Positions 1-8,043 of a DNA stretch of 15,743 nucleotides are shown one piece after another. Source of the DNA: a bacterium (GTDB taxonomy: Bacteria > Cyanobacteriota > Vampirovibrionia > Gastranaerophilales > Gastranaerophilaceae); assembly GCA_017995595.1 (NCBI GenBank), contig JAGOIO010000010.1:1-15743 (forward strand). The letters run 5' to 3'. Position numbers and translations under genes: made by a program. The notes under the pieces were generated by a model that was not told where the DNA came from, did no database searches, and was given only the letters and a program-made list of their open reading frames with translations. Each line of letters opens with the position of its first letter. The stretch's first letter is position 1.

Positions 1-45
1 GACCTTTTATTTTTGAGCAATTATTACTTAACGAAACGACGGCAG

Positions 46-88
46 AGCTAAGCGGTTGTTTGAGTGAAGCGAGTTCGCTTAGCTTTTT
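46..88 (+). terminator. Rho-independent terminator of a gene left of the window
   Basis: A 9-bp perfect stem, AGCTAAGCG at 46-54 and CGCTTAGCT at 76-84, encloses a 21-base loop and runs directly into TTTTTGTT. It would end a plus-strand transcript entering from the left edge. The loop is long, so the fold is less certain than a tight hairpin. Confidence 0.55.
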
Positions 89-100
89 GTTGAGTTTAGA

Positions 101-271
101 AATAATTAGCGATGAAATATCAGGTCGGTGGTTTTCCCTCCAGCTTTTTTCATAAAAAGGTGGATAAGAAAAGTTCGCCGATATAAAAAGAAAGAATGAA
201 CATATTATTAAATAATTAAAAAAATTTAAGTCAAAGGTTTTCCCAAAACGCTTTTGCCTCTCAAAAGCGTT
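101..271. repeat. Structured intergenic repeat, copy 1
   Basis: First of three same-orientation copies of an intergenic element in this window. It has three modules. Module A (about 104-178) starts AATTAGCGATGAAATATCAG and holds a stem CCAGCTTTTT (140-149) / AAAAAGGTGG (154-163) with one G-G mismatch. Module B (about 178-202) reads CGATATAAAAAGAAAGAATG. Module C (about 210-271) contains AAAGGTTTTCC and ends in a perfect 10-bp hairpin (247-271). The same text recurs near 3571 and 3891. No long open frame or transposase accompanies it, so it is better described as a repetitive extragenic element or non-autonomous mobile sequence than as a gene. Confidence 0.85.
247..271 (-). terminator. Hairpin terminator for the 199-residue gene, inside repeat copy 1
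   Basis: AACGCTTTTG (247-256) pairs perfectly with CAAAAGCGTT (262-271) around a 5-base loop. It begins 7 bases after the stop codon of the minus-strand gene at 279-878. On the minus strand the hairpin is followed by TTGGGAAAA rather than a clean U-run, so termination strength is uncertain. Copy 3 puts an equivalent hairpin just past another minus-strand stop codon. Confidence 0.4.
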
Positions 272-278
272 GCAAAAT

Positions 279-878
279 TTATTTCACGTTTCTGAAAAAA
301 TCTTCGGCTATAAGTTGAGAAAATTTATTCTTTTCATTTACTGAAACTAAAACTCTATCTTTTCCAGACTTTGTCTTGACAGCAGAAATAACTCCAGTAA
401 CATTTCCGCCTGGAACATGCGTTGCAACAGCATTAAACCTTACATAAGGGGCAGGATTACCAAATGCAGTCATAGTTCCCCTTTTCGTTATTTTAAAATT
501 ATCTACACTTACAACTTTGTATTTAAAATGTTTTGTTAAATCAGTTAATTTCTTATCCACTTTTCCGTCTTTAAAATCTTTTGTTGTAAGTATCGGTTTT
601 ATACCTGAATCAAGAACAATAATCTTTTGTCCTGTTGATTTATGCTCAGCCAGTACACAGTTGTAACCAAAAGCATTTGTTGCCTTATCTAACTTAAACT
701 CATCACTTACTTTTGAAAAATCTGCGACTTCTTTTGCACGTTTTTGCATTACGTCTTGAGGTGGATTAAACCAATTATTCCAAAGCCCTACAAAATAATC
801 TTTACCGCCAATAGTTACAAACCCTATTATGGCAAGAACAATTATAGAAATTTTTATTATTTTTTTAAGACAACCCAT
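279..878 (-). CDS. Single-pass membrane-anchored protein, unknown family
   Basis: A 199-residue protein that I do not recognise. Residues 7-24 form one hydrophobic segment preceded by two lysines (K5, K6), which fits an uncleaved signal anchor with the rest of the chain outside the cytoplasm; no lipobox or convincing signal peptidase site is visible. The remaining 170 residues are soluble, lysine-rich and alternate short beta-like and polar stretches, with no cysteine pair or catalytic motif that I can name. The ATG is supported by AGGAG (plus-strand CTCCT at 890-894) 11 bases upstream. It diverges from mutS across 85 bases, and a possible minus-strand -10 TATAGT lies at 906-911. Its stop codon abuts the hairpin of repeat copy 1. 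It lacks the N-terminal signature seen in five other proteins here. Confidence 0.8.
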   Translation of the reverse strand: MGCLKKIIKISIIVLAIIGFVTIGGKDYFVGLWNNWFNPPQDVMQKRAKEVADFSKVSDEFKLDKATNAFGYNCVLAEHKSTGQKIIVLDSGIKPILTTKDFKDGKVDKKLTDLTKHFKYKVVSVDNFKITKRGTMTAFGNPAPYVRFNAVATHVPGGNVTGVISAVKTKSGKDRVLVSVNEKNKFSQLIAEDFFRNVK

Positions 879-881
879 ATC

Positions 882-910
882 TTGAATTTCTCCTGTTTTC
901 TGTGTACTAT
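882..910 (+). promoter_or_regulatory. mutS promoter
   Basis: TTGAAT (882-887), a 17-base spacer and TACTAT (905-910) make a plausible housekeeping-sigma promoter, predicting a start near 917 and a 5' leader of about 47 bases. It overlaps the putative -10 of the divergent gene, so the two may compete. GGAG at 949-952 is the ribosome site for mutS, 11 bases before its ATG. Confidence 0.5.
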
Positions 911-963
911 AAAGTTGGGTGATAAATAGGGAGTTTTAGTTCCCATACGGAGATAAGTATATT

Positions 964-3552
964 ATGGCAGTGGTTGAAATCAATCATATAAATAGTTTAG
1001 ATGTCAATATTGATGAAGCTTCACCAATGGTTCAACAATATTTGAAGATAAAACGTGATAACCAAAATGTAATTTTGCTCTATCGTATGGGCGATTTTTA
1101 TGAAACTTTTTTTGAAGATGCCGAGACAATATCACGAGAATTGGAAATAACACTTACCGGTCGTGATGCAGGACCTGTTTTGGGGAAAATTCCACTTGCC
1201 GGCGTTCCTGCAAAAGCTATTGAAACTTATTTAGAAAAACTTATTAAGAAAAATTTTAAAGTTGCAATTTGCGAACAACTTGAAGACCCAAAAGCCTGCA
1301 AAGGTCTTGTAAAACGTGGAATTGTAAGACTCGTTACTCCGGGAACTCTTACAGAAACTAATCTTTTAAATCAAAAAAGTAATAATTACCTTTGTGCTTT
1401 ATTTAGTGATAAAAAAAGTGATTTATACGGATTTGCATATACGGATATTTCAACAGGTGAATTTAAAACCACTCAAGCTCCGCTAAATATGATTTTAGCT
1501 GAACTTGCCAGACTTCAACCATCAGAAATAGTTGCTCCGTCAGCTGTTCAAAAAATTCTTCCGTTTCAAATCGTTCCTGAGGAAAAAATTGATTTACCTG
1601 AAGAAATTACTAATATTTATACTTGTTCAAAAGTTCCAAGCTCCGTTTTTGAATCTGATTTTGCGTTGAATAATCTTAAAACCGTTTTTAAAACTAATTC
1701 CTTGGATTCATTCGGTTATGCTGATTATAAGTTGGGATTTCAAGCTTCCGGTGCATTGGTAGCCTATGTTTGGGAAAATATGAAAGACGGTTTTCCTGAA
1801 TTTGACAGGATTGAACCGTACGAACTTTCAGGCTATGTCATTATGGATTCTGCAACAAGAAAAAATCTTGAACTGACAGAGACTTTACGTGAAAAAAATA
1901 AATTCGGTTCTCTACTTTGGGCAATTGATAAAACTCAAACTAATATGGGTGCAAGACTTTTAAAATCTTGGATTTGCCAACCACTTAAAGATATAAATGA
2001 AATTAAGAAAAGACAGGACGTTATAACTGCGGTTATTGATAATACTTCTGCAAGAAATGAGCTTTGTACTTTACTTTCAAGAGTTTATGATATTCAAAGA
2101 CTTTCAACCAGACTAAGTAATATGACAGTAAACCCTCGTGATTTTTTGAGTTTAAAAGAAACTTTATTTCTTTTACCTAAAATAATTTCTGCGGTAGAAG
2201 AACTGAAAATTTCAGGATTTGAAAATATTTCAGCATATAGCTTGGAAATGGACGAGTTCGCACAAATTTTAGAAAGAACAATAAAAGATGATGCTCCGGC
2301 ATTAACAAAAGACGGTGGCTTTATCAAAGAGGGCGTAAATGGAGAATTGGACTACTTTAATGAGCTTTTGAATGATAGAGAGACTTGGATTAAAAAGTTT
2401 GAAGCTCAAGAAAAAGAAAAAACAGGGTGTAAATTTCTAAAAGTCGGTTTTAATAAAGTTTTTGGTTTTTATATTGAAGTATCTAATTCAAATTTAAACC
2501 TTATTCCTGATAACTACGTAAGAAAACAAACGCTGACTTCTTGTGAAAGATTTATAACAGATGAATTAAAGAAACACGAAGACGATGTTTTTTCTGCACA
2601 GTTTAAAGCTTTAGCAATAGAAAATAAAATGTTTTCTGATTTAAAGAATTACGCCAAAGAATATGTTTTAAAAATCAGAGAAATAGCAGATTGTATCGCA
2701 CAATTAGATGTTTTGTCAGCTCTTGCGACAGTAGCATTGGAGAATAATTACGTTAAACCTATTGTAAATGACGGAAGTGAATTTATTGTTAAAAATGGTC
2801 GCCACCCTGTATTAGAAAAGGTATTGCCATTGGGTACTTATGTTGCAAACGATATAGATTTAACTTGTGGCGAAGAAGCAATATTGAGCGAAAAGACTCA
2901 ATTTATGATTTTGACAGGTCCTAATATGGCTGGAAAATCAACATATATGAGACAAAATGCACTTATTGTTTTACTTGCACAGATAGGTTCATACGTTCCT
3001 GCCGATTATGCAGAAATAGGAATTGTTGATAAGATTTTTACAAGAGTCGGTGCAAGTGATGATTTAACATTGGGACAGTCAACGTTTATGGTAGAAATGA
3101 TTGAAACTGCTCATATTTTAAACTCAGCAACTGAGAAAAGTTTTATTTTGCTTGACGAAATAGGCAGAGGAACAAGCACTTATGATGGAGTTGCTATTGC
3201 GTGGGCAGTTGCGGAATTTATTGCTACGAAAATAAAATCTCGTTGTATTTTTGCAACGCATTATCATGAATTAAATGTTATGACGAAAACTTATCCACAA
3301 ATTAAAAATTACAGGATAACAATCTCCGAAGAAAACGGAGAGATAGAATTTTTAAGGAAGATAGTCCAAGGCGGAGCAAGCAAGAGTTACGGAATTCAAG
3401 TTGCAAAAATGGCAGGACTTCCAAATGCAGTTGTAAATCGTTCTATGGATTTAATGAACAGAATGCAAAAAGATTTTGCAAATAATCTTTCAAGTGGGAA
3501 AAAGGCAAACAAGATAGAAATAGATGTTCCTCAATTAAACTTGTTTAACTAG
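964..3552 (+). CDS. mutS: DNA mismatch repair protein MutS
   Basis: Complete 862-residue MutS, close to the 853 residues of the E. coli protein. It recognises mispairs and small loops in DNA and, as an ATP-dependent sliding clamp, recruits MutL. The mismatch-reading motif G-D-F-Y-E lies at residues 43-47 (Phe45 and Glu47 are the F-x-E contact residues). Connector, lever and clamp domains follow in the usual order. The C-terminal ABC-type ATPase has Walker A GPNMAGKST at 652-660 and Walker B plus signature LLDEIGRGTST from 729. The last residues, QLNLF at 857-861, match the beta sliding-clamp binding consensus, which tethers MutS to replication forks. The start is the first ATG of the frame, with GGAG 11 bases upstream. 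No mutL is adjacent; the gene appears monocistronic, followed by repeat copy 2 beginning 19 bases after the stop. Confidence 0.98.
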   Translation: MAVVEINHINSLDVNIDEASPMVQQYLKIKRDNQNVILLYRMGDFYETFFEDAETISRELEITLTGRDAGPVLGKIPLAGVPAKAIETYLEKLIKKNFKVAICEQLEDPKACKGLVKRGIVRLVTPGTLTETNLLNQKSNNYLCALFSDKKSDLYGFAYTDISTGEFKTTQAPLNMILAELARLQPSEIVAPSAVQKILPFQIVPEEKIDLPEEITNIYTCSKVPSSVFESDFALNNLKTVFKTNSLDSFGYADYKLGFQASGALVAYVWENMKDGFPEFDRIEPYELSGYVIMDSATRKNLELTETLREKNKFGSLLWAIDKTQTNMGARLLKSWICQPLKDINEIKKRQDVITAVIDNTSARNELCTLLSRVYDIQRLSTRLSNMTVNPRDFLSLKETLFLLPKIISAVEELKISGFENISAYSLEMDEFAQILERTIKDDAPALTKDGGFIKEGVNGELDYFNELLNDRETWIKKFEAQEKEKTGCKFLKVGFNKVFGFYIEVSNSNLNLIPDNYVRKQTLTSCERFITDELKKHEDDVFSAQFKALAIENKMFSDLKNYAKEYVLKIREIADCIAQLDVLSALATVALENNYVKPIVNDGSEFIVKNGRHPVLEKVLPLGTYVANDIDLTCGEEAILSEKTQFMILTGPNMAGKSTYMRQNALIVLLAQIGSYVPADYAEIGIVDKIFTRVGASDDLTLGQSTFMVEMIETAHILNSATEKSFILLDEIGRGTSTYDGVAIAWAVAEFIATKIKSRCIFATHYHELNVMTKTYPQIKNYRITISEENGEIEFLRKIVQGGASKSYGIQVAKMAGLPNAVVNRSMDLMNRMQKDFANNLSSGKKANKIEIDVPQLNLFN

Positions 3553-3570
3553 ATTTTGTTCAACGACATG

Positions 3571-3726
3571 TTTAATTAGCGATGAAATATCAGGTCGGAG
3601 GTTTTCCCTCCAGCTTTTTTCATAAAAAGGTGGATAAGAAAAGTTCGTTGATATAAAAATGAACATTTTATTTATTAAAAATTAGGTCAAAGGTTTTCCA
3701 AAACGCTTTTGCCAACAAAAAGTTAA
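3571..3726. repeat. Structured intergenic repeat, copy 2
   Basis: Second copy, beginning 19 bases downstream of the mutS stop codon. Module A (3574-3648) is almost base-for-base identical to copy 1, including the stem CCAGCTTTTT / AAAAAGGTGG at 3610-3633. Module B is shortened (about 3648-3666) and module C (about 3678-3726) ends in a weaker hairpin, CTTTTG / CAAAAAG. Same orientation as copies 1 and 3 although the neighbouring gene mutS points the other way from their neighbours, so orientation follows the chromosome rather than the gene. Confidence 0.85.
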
Positions 3727-3775
3727 AAAAATTTCAACGTTTTCCCGACCATTAATTAAGAAAACAACGACAAAT

Positions 3776-3812
3776 GGGGTTTCAGGGGTACGCCCCTGAC
3801 CGCCCCGCAGGG
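3776..3812. repeat. GC-rich hairpin between repeat copies
   Basis: TCAGGGG (3782-3788) and CCCCTGA (3793-3799) form a perfect 7-bp stem with the tetraloop TACG. An outer GGGG (3776-3779) can pair with CCCC (3803-3806). This is a block of G and C within very AT-rich flanks, so it differs sharply from its surroundings. There is no U-run after it, so it is not a classical terminator. It looks like an independent intergenic repeat unit set between copies 2 and 3. Confidence 0.6.
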
Positions 3813-3852
3813 AAAAGAGTATTATTTCTTTCTTCGTTTATTCTTTCTTTTT

Positions 3853-4030
3853 TCGTCGATATAAAAAAGAAAGAATGAACTTTATATTTATTAGAAATAA
3901 TTAGCGATGAAATATCAGGTCGGTGATTTTCCCTCCAGCTTTTGCCACCAAAAGGTGGATAATAATATTAGTAATAATTAAAAAAATTTAGATTTATGGT
4001 TTTCCAAAAAGCTTTTGACTCTCAAAAGCT
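3853..4030. repeat. Structured intergenic repeat, copy 3, with duplicated module B
   Basis: Third copy, more diverged. Here module B (3855-3880, GTCGATATAAAAAAGAAAG) precedes module A instead of following it. Module A (3899-3960) keeps its stem in changed form: CCAGCTTTT (3935-3943) pairs with AAAAGGTGG (3950-3958), with one T-A pair lost from both arms and a new loop GCCACC. Module C (about 3973-4030) ends in AGCTTTTG (4010-4017) / CAAAAGCT (4023-4030), which lies 6 bases past the stop codon of the minus-strand gene at 4037-6343. Paired change in both arms suggests that folding is under selection. Confidence 0.8.
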
Positions 4031-4036
4031 AACATA

Positions 4037-6343
4037 CTATTTTGCCTCATCTGGCAAAATAGTTCCTGAAAGTTTCCAAATATTTCCTTCTTTTTTTGCT
4101 CCAGTTATATTAATTTTATTCCCTGAATCAACCAACAATTCAGCTTCCGTATTAGAAAAGCCGTTACAAAATACTTTTTCTAAGTCTTCAATATACATAT
4201 ATTTAACGCCTTTACCCAAAGTTAAAGACCACTCTACGTTCCCACTCATCGCTCTGTATGGAGCTATTGATGTTGATATAAATGCAGGACAATGCAAGTC
4301 AGGGTGTTTTTCGTTTAAATATTTTAAAACTTCATCTTTTTTCGTATCATCTACCATTAACTTTGACAAATCTTCTCCAAGCATCTCCATTAAATAAAAT
4401 GACATTGATGTCTCATTTCTGTTTAATTTTAGACCTTCTTGTGCTTCGGTTGACACTAAAAAGTTGTTTTTTAATGTCTTAATATCTTTTCCATACTGAC
4501 TTTTTTGGGCAAATTCATTTACAAAAGCCTTTAAATCAGAAAGGTTTGACTTGATTTTACTCAAATCTTGCGGATTTAAAGCCTCTGTTTTAAAAACAGA
4601 GAGAGCTTGATATATATAGCTTTTGCCATCTTTTGTTCTGTTTACGTCGAATGTATTTCCTAAATTCATTCGGTTAAAAGTTCTGCCGAGTTTTTCAATA
4701 TTGTCTTTTAAATCTTTTTGAGAAATATTTAAACCTTTTTTCTCGATTTTCTCAATAATTTTATCTGTAAAATAGTTAGTTCTTGCAATTCCGTTTATCT
4801 GGTCATAACCTGTATAACCCTTATATGAATCTATTGAATGCAAAAGCTCATTTGCATTTTTATTATCAAAAATTTTGACATAAGATTCAAGAACAGTATT
4901 CCATTCTTTATCTTTAAAATTTACAATATCCATATTTTCCAAAGTTTTACCATTCAAGTATGCAACTATTTTCTCCGGATTTTTTTCACAAAATTCACGA
5001 TATTTACCACCTGCGGAATTTGCAATACGAGCAAACTGTTTACATTTTAAATTCTCCAGCGGTTTTTCCAGATTTTTAATATATATTTCACCTATCTCTT
5101 CGCCAAACTGATTGATTATTTCTTCTTTCTTTTTGTCAGAAATCTTATTTAAACCGGTCGTATAATTTTTTAGAATTTTACCCGCTTCATAAAAAGACAT
5201 TTTTGTCTTATCACTTGTTAACTCTTTTATCCTGTTATTATATAAATTCAATAATTCTTCTTTGTCTTTGGAATTATCCATATCAATAATTACACGCTCT
5301 ATATCATTTAATTTTCTATAATCTTCCGCCTCTTGCACAACGACTTTTAGAGTTTTATTCTGAACTTGTTTTGCAAAATCCAAAAGTGATAAATTACTTT
5401 TTTCCGTAGTTTTTGCAATATCTATTGACTTTTGAAGAAAATCCATTCTATCCTGCATTATTTCTTCGTACTGTTTCATTTTATTAGTTTTAAAATCACC
5501 TATTACACTTTTACAAATAGAAGATTTTGATACATTTTCAAGATTTTTCAAAGATTTTACAAAATCATCTTTTGTCATTACAGAATAAACCTTTGCATTT
5601 TGAGGATTTTTCTTGAAATCTAAAAATGAAGTCATTTCAGTTGGGATTCGACTCAATAAATTTGAAGCTGAGTTTTGTGAAGCATTTTCTAACGTATTCG
5701 CTAATTTTAATCTATATACAATACCTTTATTATTAATCTTACAAGAATCAAGAATATTTTGATTTGCAACAACAACATCAGCACTAAAATCTTTGCTTAT
5801 TTTACTATATACAGACTTATCATCAGGAATTTTTTTTGTATTCTCAATAAAGATACACTCATAACTTTTTGGTTCAAGCCCCATTGAAAAATCAGGCAAA
5901 ACGTTTTGCGATAAAACTCCTAAATTTGAATAAATGTTATTTACCATAAGCTTCTTTGGTGTATTAATTGCATCTGTAGAAATCAAATATCTATGTTCAC
6001 CACGCATACTTAACTCATAATTTTTAGGGCAAACGATATTTGCAGATATATCTGCAATCTCCTTATTTTTTGAAAAGAAATTACCTAATAATTTATAAAC
6101 GCTTTTTCTATTGCAAAAAGCAAGTCCTGCAACTATCGCAGAAGTAACAAACTTTAAGGCTTTAGAATTTTTCAAACTTTCAAAAGTCTTTTTTAAATTC
6201 CCATTATCAAGTTTGCTATTTGCACTAAAACTGACTTCATTATGTGTCAGCTTTGAATTTGAAACTATGCTTGTAAAGCTTGGTTTCGTTTTTGTAACTG
6301 TTGTCGGATAATTTTTATAAATATTTACTGTATTAATTCTCAT
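4037..6343 (-). CDS. Candidate ADP-ribosyltransferase toxin or effector
   Basis: A 768-residue protein. Its C-terminal third fits the ADP-ribosyltransferase exoenzyme fold (VIP2/C3-type, arginine-serine-glutamate group), which transfers ADP-ribose from NAD+ to proteins. Visible signs in order: Y-K-G-Y-T-G-Y-D-Q-I-N at 507-517, like the helix that opens that domain; a candidate NAD-contacting Arg642 in KLNRNE; the F-I-S-T-S motif at 688-692; then a beta-rich stretch with the catalytic E-x-E, Glu733-Ala-Glu735, in TEAELLV. The gap between Asn517 and Arg642 is longer than usual and helical, so the Arg is the least certain element. Residues about 270-430 are charged and helical, with coiled-coil character. 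Residues 62-77 are weakly hydrophobic. The N-terminus starts MRINTVN and has VSF at 37-39, the window-wide signature. The gene stands alone, with no obvious immunity gene beside it. The Shine-Dalgarno is weak (TGGAA). Confidence 0.7.
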   Translation of the reverse strand: MRINTVNIYKNYPTTVTKTKPSFTSIVSNSKLTHNEVSFSANSKLDNGNLKKTFESLKNSKALKFVTSAIVAGLAFCNRKSVYKLLGNFFSKNKEIADISANIVCPKNYELSMRGEHRYLISTDAINTPKKLMVNNIYSNLGVLSQNVLPDFSMGLEPKSYECIFIENTKKIPDDKSVYSKISKDFSADVVVANQNILDSCKINNKGIVYRLKLANTLENASQNSASNLLSRIPTEMTSFLDFKKNPQNAKVYSVMTKDDFVKSLKNLENVSKSSICKSVIGDFKTNKMKQYEEIMQDRMDFLQKSIDIAKTTEKSNLSLLDFAKQVQNKTLKVVVQEAEDYRKLNDIERVIIDMDNSKDKEELLNLYNNRIKELTSDKTKMSFYEAGKILKNYTTGLNKISDKKKEEIINQFGEEIGEIYIKNLEKPLENLKCKQFARIANSAGGKYREFCEKNPEKIVAYLNGKTLENMDIVNFKDKEWNTVLESYVKIFDNKNANELLHSIDSYKGYTGYDQINGIARTNYFTDKIIEKIEKKGLNISQKDLKDNIEKLGRTFNRMNLGNTFDVNRTKDGKSYIYQALSVFKTEALNPQDLSKIKSNLSDLKAFVNEFAQKSQYGKDIKTLKNNFLVSTEAQEGLKLNRNETSMSFYLMEMLGEDLSKLMVDDTKKDEVLKYLNEKHPDLHCPAFISTSIAPYRAMSGNVEWSLTLGKGVKYMYIEDLEKVFCNGFSNTEAELLVDSGNKINITGAKKEGNIWKLSGTILPDEAK

Positions 6344-6459
6344 ATAATTCCATTTATTGCTATTTATTTTTGCATATAAAAATAAAATTCAGCAAAAAAA
6401 AAATTGCTATCTTTTACCATGTAATTTACAAATTTGTTATATTTTTGAAACATGATTTA

Positions 6460-6487
6460 TTGACAGAGTTTAAAAATAACTTATAAT
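6460..6487 (+). promoter_or_regulatory. Consensus promoter of the pilin-like gene
   Basis: TTGACA (6460-6465), a 16-base spacer and TATAAT (6482-6487) match the housekeeping-sigma consensus at all twelve positions. Transcription should begin near 6494 and give a leader of about 34 bases ending in AAAGGAG (6514-6520). This is the strongest promoter in the window and predicts abundant product. Confidence 0.85.
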
Positions 6488-6527
6488 GGGAATAGTTGAA
6501 AATGGAGTAACTTAAAGGAGTAATATT

Positions 6528-7463
6528 TTGAAGAAATTTAGAGCGATATCGGTTGTAGAGTTTTCTCTACTTGTTGCATTTGTGGCAATAATTTCATTAG
6601 CCGGCTGGCAAATGTTTGCAAAGACTACAACAGGACTTTCCGGTTTAACAACGGTTAAGACTAATCTTTCAACTTTAAGTACAAAAGACTTGAAAGCGAA
6701 GTTAGATTCATTGTTGGCAGAATTGAACGCACTCTCTTCATCAAAAAGCAATAAAGCCGAATACAATGCAAAGAGAACAGAAACAACAGGTGTTATAGGC
6801 TTGTTACTTGCAAGATATAAAGCTTCTGGCTCTTCTGAATTAGCAAATCAAATAGTTTCTGCAATAGAAACTCTTTCATCATCTGACAGTGCATTATATG
6901 GAAATAGCTCACTTAGCTTGTCAGAAAACGAAGCTAAAAGTTGCATGAATTCTCCATCTAGTTGCACAACACTTATGAATGTTACAGATTTCTCCACTTC
7001 TTCATACTTTAACAAACCGTCAAAGGATTATAAATCTAGTACATTAAATGTAAAATTTAATTATGACCTCTCTTACATAGACGATAATGGAGAAACTCAA
7101 AGTAAAGAAATTACTCAACTTGTCGTTCTCCAAGATGAAGGATTAAAATATACCAAAAAATGTATGTTAAACGCTAATCCAAATGCAGATACCTCAAAAC
7201 AGGCAGTCTCAAATACTCTTTTAGCAAGCAATAATTATACAAAAGAAGCTATGACAGGGAGTGCCGCAAATACGGAAATCAAAATTCTTGACGGTTACAA
7301 AAGTAAAAATGCAGATAACCAAAATGGTCTTTTTAGTAAAAGTAAAGGAAATTATCTTGACTTTGAATCAGCTGCAACCAATTCAAATGGTTTAATTGCT
7401 ACTTCTGATATAAATACTGATTTAAAATCATTGAAAGGTAATTCTTTAGACGTTAATAATTAA
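6528..7463 (+). CDS. Type IV pilin-like protein
   Basis: A 311-residue protein with a class III prepilin-type N-terminus. The short basic leader MKKFRA is followed by ISVVEFSLLVAFVAIIS. Cleavage after Ala6 would place a glutamate at mature position 5 (I-S-V-V-E), the hallmark residue for pilin assembly, at the head of a hydrophobic helix of about 20 residues. Pilins usually have Gly before the cut; Ala is tolerated. The rest is rich in Ser, Asn, Thr and Lys and contains three cysteines, as expected for an exported surface subunit or minor pilin. The start codon is TTG: AAAGGAG sits 7 bases before it and an in-frame stop lies 15 bases upstream, so no other start is possible. No peptidase, ATPase or other assembly gene is nearby. 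It is convergent with the 115-residue gene and shares its terminator. Confidence 0.75.
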   Translation: MKKFRAISVVEFSLLVAFVAIISLAGWQMFAKTTTGLSGLTTVKTNLSTLSTKDLKAKLDSLLAELNALSSSKSNKAEYNAKRTETTGVIGLLLARYKASGSSELANQIVSAIETLSSSDSALYGNSSLSLSENEAKSCMNSPSSCTTLMNVTDFSTSSYFNKPSKDYKSSTLNVKFNYDLSYIDDNGETQSKEITQLVVLQDEGLKYTKKCMLNANPNADTSKQAVSNTLLASNNYTKEAMTGSAANTEIKILDGYKSKNADNQNGLFSKSKGNYLDFESAATNSNGLIATSDINTDLKSLKGNSLDVNN

Positions 7464-7474
7464 AATTTTCAAAT

Positions 7475-7510
7475 AAAAAGAGCCAAAGGCAAATGCCTTT
7501 GGCTCTTTTT
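7475..7510. terminator. Bidirectional terminator
   Basis: A perfect 16-bp stem, AAAAAGAGCCAAAGGC (7475-7490) and its complement (7495-7510), with loop AAAT. The A-run on one side and T-run on the other give a U-tract in both directions, so it ends both the pilin-like gene and the converging 115-residue gene. Confidence 0.93.
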
Positions 7511-7521
7511 TATTAATAAAA

Positions 7522-7869
7522 TTATTCATTTGGATTTGGATTTTGGTCTTCTGAACCCAATAGCATATTTCTACTACCATCTAGTGTTGCAGCAAGGGAA
7601 ACCACACCTACTACTGCCGCCACCGGAGCACTTGCTATTGCACCTACAACAACTCCTGTCCATGCTAAACTACCAACCGCAAATTCTGCAAAACCGCCTG
7701 CAAGTCGCCAAAAACCAGTAAATGCTACATTACTCTTTTTTGAATTACAAAAACTGTCTTTTTGTAATGAATTATCCTTAATATCATCTTGTTTTAATTG
7801 AGTTACTCCTTTTTTTGCCACATTAAAAGAACTCATGTTTTGATGAGATGAAATCGCATTAACTTGCAT
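7522..7869 (-). CDS. Small hydrophobic protein with the shared N-terminal signature
   Basis: A 115-residue protein of no family that I recognise. Residues 1-46 are polar and begin MQVNAIS; NVAFTG at 47-52 is the F-x-G box also found near the start of four other proteins in this window. From residue 56 to 95 the chain is Gly/Ala/Val-rich and hydrophobic, long enough for a helical hairpin of two short membrane segments, with small-residue spacing like glycine-zipper proteins. The tail (EDQNPNPNE) is acidic and polar. A purine-rich AGGGGG lies 9 bases before the ATG, and a good extended -10 promoter sits at 7901-7929. Pore-forming or bacteriocin-like function is conceivable from composition, but nothing proves it, and no immunity or export gene adjoins. 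Confidence 0.75.
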   Translation of the reverse strand: MQVNAISSHQNMSSFNVAKKGVTQLKQDDIKDNSLQKDSFCNSKKSNVAFTGFWRLAGGFAEFAVGSLAWTGVVVGAIASAPVAAVVGVVSLAATLDGSRNMLLGSEDQNPNPNE

Positions 7870-7900
7870 AATATAAACCCCCTATTTTTTAAACGCTACA

Positions 7901-7929
7901 ATTGTAACATGTATCTTAAAATTTTTCAA
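7901..7929 (-). promoter_or_regulatory. Promoter of the 115-residue gene
   Basis: On the minus strand, TTGAAA (7929-7924) is followed by 17 bases and TACAAT (7906-7901). A TG one base before the -10 makes it an extended -10 promoter. The predicted start is near 7894, giving a leader of about 25 bases. Confidence 0.7.
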
Positions 7930-8043
7930 GTCCCCATTTTTTTATATAAGAAACTATTAATTAAATCCTATAAAACCGAGCCTTTTTATTTGTGAAATTT
8001 TGTAAATTTTTGTATTTTTGTAGCAATTATTATTTTTAGGACT

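Noticed and set aside
3..152. Open frame of about 50 codons entering from the left edge
   Set aside because: It runs through a terminator hairpin and into repeat copy 1, whose other copies are not coding, so it is likely open by chance.
101..4030. CRISPR array
   Set aside because: The repeats are about 160 bases long, diverged, irregularly spaced and separated by a gene; there are no cas genes.
3996..4397. Plus-strand open frame of 133 codons opposite the ADP-ribosyltransferase candidate
   Set aside because: It is antisense to a conserved-looking domain, begins in a repeat and lacks a ribosome site.
6391..6408. Hairpin AGCAA / TTGCT around an A-run as a terminator
   Set aside because: Only 5 bp, AT-rich, and located between two divergent gene starts where no transcript ends.
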